Shown piece by piece: positions 58,651 to 64,000 of a DNA stretch of 64,000 nt. The translations under genes were made by a program, and so were the position numbers. The notes under the pieces were generated by a model, which was not told where the DNA came from, searched no databases, and was given only the letters and a program-made list of their open reading frames with translations. How positions within the stretch are numbered: the stretch's first letter is position 1; every line of letters starts with the position of its first letter. The DNA is from Triticum aestivum (Eukaryota; Streptophyta; Magnoliopsida; Poales; Poaceae). The stretch covers positions 40,644,398 to 40,708,397 of the forward strand of contig NC_057814.1 in NCBI RefSeq assembly GCF_018294505.1. Reading direction: 5' to 3'.

Positions 58651-59481
58651 ACTCAGTCACGCAGTGAGGTGATCAGTCTGTCGGTTCATCCTCGATATGA
58701 GGATAGAACTATGTATCCCGATATGAGTTCTTTCGTTTAGCGCGTAGAGCGTTCGTGCTTTGTTGTATGCTGGTACTGTTGTAATCCGTATGTTGTGTTC
58801 TATGTTTTTGTGCTTTTGTTTTTGTGTTGTTTTTGCTTGTCTCTCTGTCAAGCAGAAATGTTTGACAGGGTTGACACTGTGTTGCTAACAAGATTTTAAT
58901 TAGTAGATCACATACACTAAAATAACATTGACTCGTCTCGAGTCTATAATAAAATGCGCGCTGGTGTAGGTATATGTATGCCAGGAGTACATACACCCAC
59001 TAGCATTAAAACACTTTAGTATGATTTGTCTGGTGTGTTTTTCCATTGCATGTTTATTGCATCTGTCTGTTTGCTAGTTTAGATTATTCTGCATACCACA
59101 TGCATACCCGGTTCACCAACGAGTACATTCGGGCAGTACTCGGGGGAATGCAAAGTCACATATCCCTATCTATCCGTGCGTACACCGTGTGCCGTATTTC
59201 AAATCCAGGGCCTCGCAAAGGCATTTCCGCTTGGAAATTCCTCGACTCTAATTCTTTTCCCCGATTTCATTTCAGAGAAACGCTGCCAACTTTACTTCAC
59301 TGGATCCAGTACATCTACCCCGATACAGGTTTCACCCTCGATTCTACCTCGACACCTAAATCTGCGAAATTTTTCTCGGTGCCCCCAACTCGTTTGAAAT
59401 TAACCCAGAGGTTTTTCCTCGGAGTTGTTATTCTTTCGTTTGTGCTGTAACCCTAGGAATCTCGAGGACGAGATTCTTTTT
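58651..59481 (+). other. Internal 3' untranslated region of the long-LTR element
   Basis: No gene is recognised. Near 59,046-59,450 frames of 70-134 codons overlap but share no domain. The region ends in the polypurine tract. Confidence 0.5.
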
Positions 59482-59495
59482 AAGGAGGGAAGAGT
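59482..59495 (+). other. Polypurine tract
   Basis: AAGGAGGGAAGAGT immediately precedes the 3' LTR, the expected primer for plus-strand DNA synthesis. Confidence 0.8.
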
Positions 59496-62400
59496 TGTAA
59501 TAGCCCCAAAATTGGGTTATCAATTTTTGTGCTGTTATTCTCTCCTGGCACTCATTTTCAAAATTTTCTCCTGAGTTTGTTGAATGACTCTGATGATTCT
59601 TGTCATTTTCAACCTTTCAAAATCTTGCTCATGTCTTTTTCAGTGGGCAATACCTCATTTGCATCAGCACAAATCCTCTCAAACCCTAATTCCAAATTTT
59701 TGGAATTTGGATAGGTCCTTCGTGCTAACAAAGGAGCCATCATTTTCCTTGCTCTATTGATCCTCCCAATTGTTCCCAGAGATCCTCCTATCTTTCTGAA
59801 CCTTGGATATGCAAAAATATTGCTAAGTCCAATGCAATATTTTTTAATTGTGATTTATTCCTTTTCTTGCCTTTCTAAGGAATAAAATCCAAAGGCATAG
59901 CTAGGCATCTCCTAAATTCATGAGAATTGGTGGAGTTGATACTTATGCCTAATTCAAGCTCTGGCAAGTATATTGGCCATAATTAAATAAGGAAAATTGC
60001 CTTTTCCTATTTAATGCCAATATTGCATTTCTGCCATTTTCCAAAGGAACTACTAATTTTATAGCAGAGAAAATTCCCACATAAATTGTGGAGCTTGTCC
60101 TTGCTATATAATCACTAGTTCCATCCTAATCTCATGTTCCTCAGTTCAAAAATTTGGCACATGATCCAATGCAAGTTTCTGCCTTCTCTGAAATTTTGCA
60201 AAGGAAGTGCTTTATTCCTAAGTTCAATGGAGCTGCAATTTGGCAGGGTGATTAACATGGATAAATAACCCATGGATACCAAATATGAGCTCAATCCATT
60301 CATCCTAGCTCCCTGTGCAATGTTTCAAAGTTTCTGACCAGAACACAACTTTGTGAAGGAAGTACCTTCATAGTGTTTCCAAATGGGATGAAACTTCTCC
60401 ATCTTCACAAGTATCTCAAATCATTAGCCTCCACCCAAATTCACTTCATTTCATTGAACTATGTGAGCACATGAGCAATTGTTGTTTTCTGCCCAAATTT
60501 TCAGTTTGTGAAGCAAGTGTATTTTATCTTGTGCCACTATGGCTGATAATCTTCCCAGGCCTTCTCCTATCTATATTATCCATCTCCACAAGATTTTGGC
60601 TCATTTCATCTAGCCATTTGCCATGAGGATTTTTCTGAAGTTTTTCGACAGCAATGATAGCTGTGAAGGAAGTACCATTTTGGTAAGTCCATTTGGTATG
60701 AACTTTTTACAGCATCATTGTATGTCCAAATCATCAAGCTTTGCCTATTTTTATCTCAATTCATCACTCCTAGTGAGTGCTTCTTCCTCATTCAGTTTCT
60801 GGGTCAGATTTGGTAGTTGTACAGCAACTATGGTAAATAGTTGTCCAAATTACCTCAAGACTCCCAGGACCGTAGTCAATGTTACCCTAAGCCTACCAGA
60901 CATCCATTTTACCATTTAACCTCTCTGGTTTTATCTCTAGGATGTTGCCAAGTTTGCAACAGCAAACTTGTGCAGCTTGGTTTACTCAGCTAAATTTGTC
61001 TCTGCCCGTTTCTTTACCATGGTAATACTCCACTCTGGAAGGACTACGCGGAAGACATGAACTTACATCAGTAAAAACCCCAGAGCGCACCATGCCGATG
61101 GTGGCTACGAGGGCAGCCAGCCAAAACGGTGGTCTAGCCACTGTTGTCGTCGGCAGCGCTGCTCCGACCGTCTCTGGCCCGCCATTAATGCCCAACAATT
61201 CCCCCTCGGCGTCCTCTTCCCTCTGGACCACTGGCCCCCTTCGTTTTCTTCTCCGGCGAGCCGTGCCAACGACCGAACAGTGAGCTGCTGTAGCCATCAT
61301 CTTCTTCCTCGCCTCTGTCCGCTTCCTCCTTTCGTCCACGAGCGCCTCTCGTCTCTGTGAGCCTCTGCTGCTCGTCTTGATCCTCCTCGTCGCCTTCCCG
61401 CCGCTTCCCGTGGGCCTTGGTCGCGCCTGCCGACGCGCGGACATGTCGCCCACCGCGTGCCACCTCCTCCCCTCCTTGTCCCGGCTATAAATAGCCAGCC
61501 CCAGCCTTCTCCGAGCAAGCCAGCCCCCTCCCCTCTTCCTCTGGAGCCCTCTCACACCCGTGCCCGGCCGAATCCCTCGCCGGAGTTTGCCCTCGGCCTC
61601 CGCACCCAAACCCCCACTCAGGTCATCCCCTGCCCAGTCCGAGCCCATGGATGGACGCGCCACTCTCCGGCGACCCTTCCCGACCCGCCGCCCCTCCATT
61701 TACCTCACCGCAGCCCCGTGTCCACCCGAGCCCGAAGCCCCTCTCGGCCGCGTGCCTCGCTGCTTCCGCTACAACGCTCGTCGACGGCAGAGGCTACCAC
61801 CCCGAGATGCGCCTATTCATGCTGAGCATCTGGGTAGGTTGGCCGTTGCGAACGGTGGCCGGAGTCGCCGGCGCTCCTCGTCGGGGCGATCCCCTGCCTC
61901 GGCTCGTCGCGCCCCTGAGCGGGAAGAAGAAGAAGGCTAGGCAGGCCCCGCCCAGCGTTGACCCTGCCTCTGGGCCCCGCCTGTCGGCCTCTGCACACTG
62001 ACCGGGCCAGCTCGCTGAGCTGGCGTAAGTGGAGACGCGCCGCGCGAATGCGCTTTCGTTTCTCGAAAGCGTACTTCGTCGCGGCTTCAGAGAGAAATGC
62101 GTTTTCGTTTTCTGAAAACGTACTTTCTGTCGCCTGCTGTCAGTAATGCGCTTTCCCTTCTCTGAAAACGTATTTTCCTTAGTGCGCTTTCTGTTTTAAC
62201 TGACAAGGGCCTGTCTGTGAATATTTATTTTACAGATTAGTCCCTGTCATTCAAACGGTTGTATCTTTGCAAGCACAACTCCGATTGAGGTGACTCCAGC
62301 GCTCACGTTCTCTGTCCGTCGAGCTCTTTCCGTTGGTATCATTTTCATTATGTTTCGACACAGTGAAAATGATCATTTTGCCCTTGCCCGTAAACAGCCC

Positions 62401-64000
62401 CTCCGAGAGAGAACTGTTTCCGGCAAATCGTTCCGCGATCGTTTCCCACTTCTTCCCGGAGTATTTGTCGACCCCCAAGCAAGCCAACCTCTTATCATGA
62501 GCCCCGAACTTGCATGTTGACTTTGCTTGCACCTTGTGTGTGTAGTTGCAGTTGTTTCATATCATTTTCGTCTGCAGTTATTCCATTATGCCTGTCATGC
62601 ATGCGTGTGTTTTCATGATATCTTTTGCCATGCTAATTAGAATGTTATTATTAATAATGCCATGTCACTACTCCACTTTATTTTCATGTCATCGTTATAA
62701 GATGTTATGATGATTGAAATGCACCGTGATATGCTAGTACTTGATATTGTCATGCTCTGTATTCAATAGTTGTGTACTTGAGAAGTTCAATATTTTGTTC
62801 ATTCATTTGTATGCTGCATGCTCATTGTTGCATTCATGTTCATGATGATGGAGAAGTTAATAAAATGACTTAATAATAACAAACCTCCTCCGTCATCGAT
62901 GGGATCGAGTCATAGTGCCACCAAATCGAACTTCTTCAGTGCAGCAACATTTGCCTTTGTGGGAAGGCCTTAATGAGATCTATTTTCGTGCCTCTCGTCG
63001 GTGCATCCAACTAGGGAAGGTTATGGGCATGCTTACCCTAATCATATAGGCGGAAATAACCTTGTGTGCCCGTTGTTAGAATTTTTGGTACCGGTCCCCG
63101 TGAGGGACGTTTTGGCCACGACGGTGGTCGTTGTGTCTTTGGTAGACACGGGGCCACCCAGGACTAGCCCAGTTGGGAGTGGGTCGGAGTGGCCGGGAGA
63201 GTGTCATGGCAGTAGGTCGGTTTCGTCGGAATGCCGTTGGTCCACCCGAATGGGATGACGAGGCCATGGGTTCCGTGGTGTGGGTACAGTGTGCTACCTC
63301 TGCAGAGTGTATATAAAGTCTATCGATAGCAACACAGTTCGTAGTAGGTCCCACTATCAGGTCTTGGTCGAAATGGAGGATAAACCTGAAATAATTAAGT
63401 TGGTAAATAAAGATGTGATAACACGAATATGGTGACTTGAACTATGAGATAATCGTGAGAAGTCACGACGATGTTTTGATATGATCACGGGACGAGGTCT
63501 CGATGAGTGTTGGAGACCAAGTGTTGGTCATGGTTGTGATCGCCGGAAAGATCACCGTTCGGTTGCGAGACAACCCGTTGGTAAGAGAGTCCGAGGGACT
63601 CGGTGCACAAGTTTGGTTGCATTTCATGAGTAATATGTTGCATTTAAGAACCATGATAGAACAGAAGATGGTTGCATATAGTTAACATGTTATGTCTGCA
63701 TTTGATATGATCGGTAGCTTATTTTCAGCATAGTTTCATGATGCCATGCCATGCTTTGATTGACATGTTAAGTTATGCCATGATTGGGATAATATGCTAT
63801 GTTTTGCTATTACCATGTTATAAGCATGTTTTGATAGGCCATGATTACTGACATGTTAGTAGATGCTATGATATTGCTCATGCTTAGTTGATCTTTATCA
63901 TGCCATGTTTAGTAATTGATATGAGATAGGTTGTTGCATGCGCTTGGTTCTTGCTTTGTCTTCTGCTTGTTTGGATGCTATGTATTTGGTTGTCTTGCAA
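59496..64000 (+). repeat. 3' LTR, incomplete (first about 4.5 kb)
   Basis: Collinear with the 5' LTR from TGTAATAGCCCC to the window end, where it corresponds to about position 57,168 of the first copy; roughly 340 bp are missing. In the first 230 bases I count about nine differences. The GC-rich zone shows more changes and several indels, and the last 2 kb fewer. Confidence 0.92.

Larger units (their letters stand above)
52641..64000 (+). mobile_element. Long-LTR, short-body retrotransposon (LARD-like), 3' end outside window
   Basis: LTRs begin at 52,641 (TGTAACAGCCCC) and 59,496 (TGTAATAGCCCC). A primer binding site TGGTATCAGAGC at 57,509 and a polypurine tract AAGGAGGGAAGAG just before 59,496 fix the internal region to about 1,987 bp. 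The 5' LTR is thus about 4.87 kb, longer than the body. There is no gag, protease, integrase or reverse transcriptase. The layout is that of a large non-autonomous retrotransposon. It carries one internal gene of unknown function. It interrupts the CACTA element. Confidence 0.9.

Overview
The window looks like intergenic DNA from a Triticeae grass (wheat, Aegilops, barley or rye type). The evidence is the mix of elements: Ty1/copia LTRs beginning TGAAGGAAATATG and ending CCAACA, CACTA elements with GCAGTAGCG or TTTAGTCCCGGTT subterminal repeats, MULEs with FAR1-type transposases, LINE 3' ends, and a retrotransposon with nearly 5-kb LTRs, many inserted into one another. Species and subgenome cannot be told from the sequence. 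I see no intact host gene, no rRNA, no convincing tRNA gene and no CRISPR array.

Layout. 1-11,480: remains of an old Mutator-like (MULE) element. Two genes converge: an Ulp1-type cysteine protease gene on + (4244-7149) and a FAR1-like MULE transposase on - (8135-11006). Both are broken. Three diverged copies of one promoter-like block lie upstream of the protease gene, with a 4.8-copy array of a 318-bp unit between the second and third. 11,480-24,250: a family of 1-2 kb repeat units (four recognisable copies, one carrying an exon-like open segment), interrupted by an antisense LINE 3' end, a hAT-like relic and a probable Helitron (about 18,433-23,395) that carries an unidentified exon and a minisatellite. 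24,250-26,374: a CACTA end and LINE debris, including a broken reverse transcriptase.

26,375 to the window end is one nest. Copia-1 (5' LTR 26,375-28,029) is interrupted three times: in gag by a 5,115-bp MULE with 166-168 bp inverted repeats and a perfect 9-bp target duplication; in pol by complete copia-2 (36,818-46,654, 5-bp duplication TGATG), itself hit by a 1,382-bp CACTA (42,836-44,217, duplication GCT); and again in pol, at the YVDD region, by a larger CACTA starting at 47,228. That CACTA carries a degraded tnp2 transposase. It is split by a retrotransposon starting at 52,641 with LTRs of about 4.87 kb around an internal region of only about 2 kb. Its 3' LTR and the right ends of the large CACTA and of copia-1 lie beyond the window.

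Most interesting: the MULE inside copia-1 encodes no recognisable transposase but carries two minus-strand gene models. One has a zinc finger like the zf-XS domain of SGS3/FDM RNA-silencing proteins; the other is a 137-residue protein I cannot place. The long-LTR element has a single internal gene of unknown function. The Ulp1 gene has kept its splice phases but lost the stretch where the catalytic cysteine should be. All element names above family level are inferred from motifs and structure, not from a database search.
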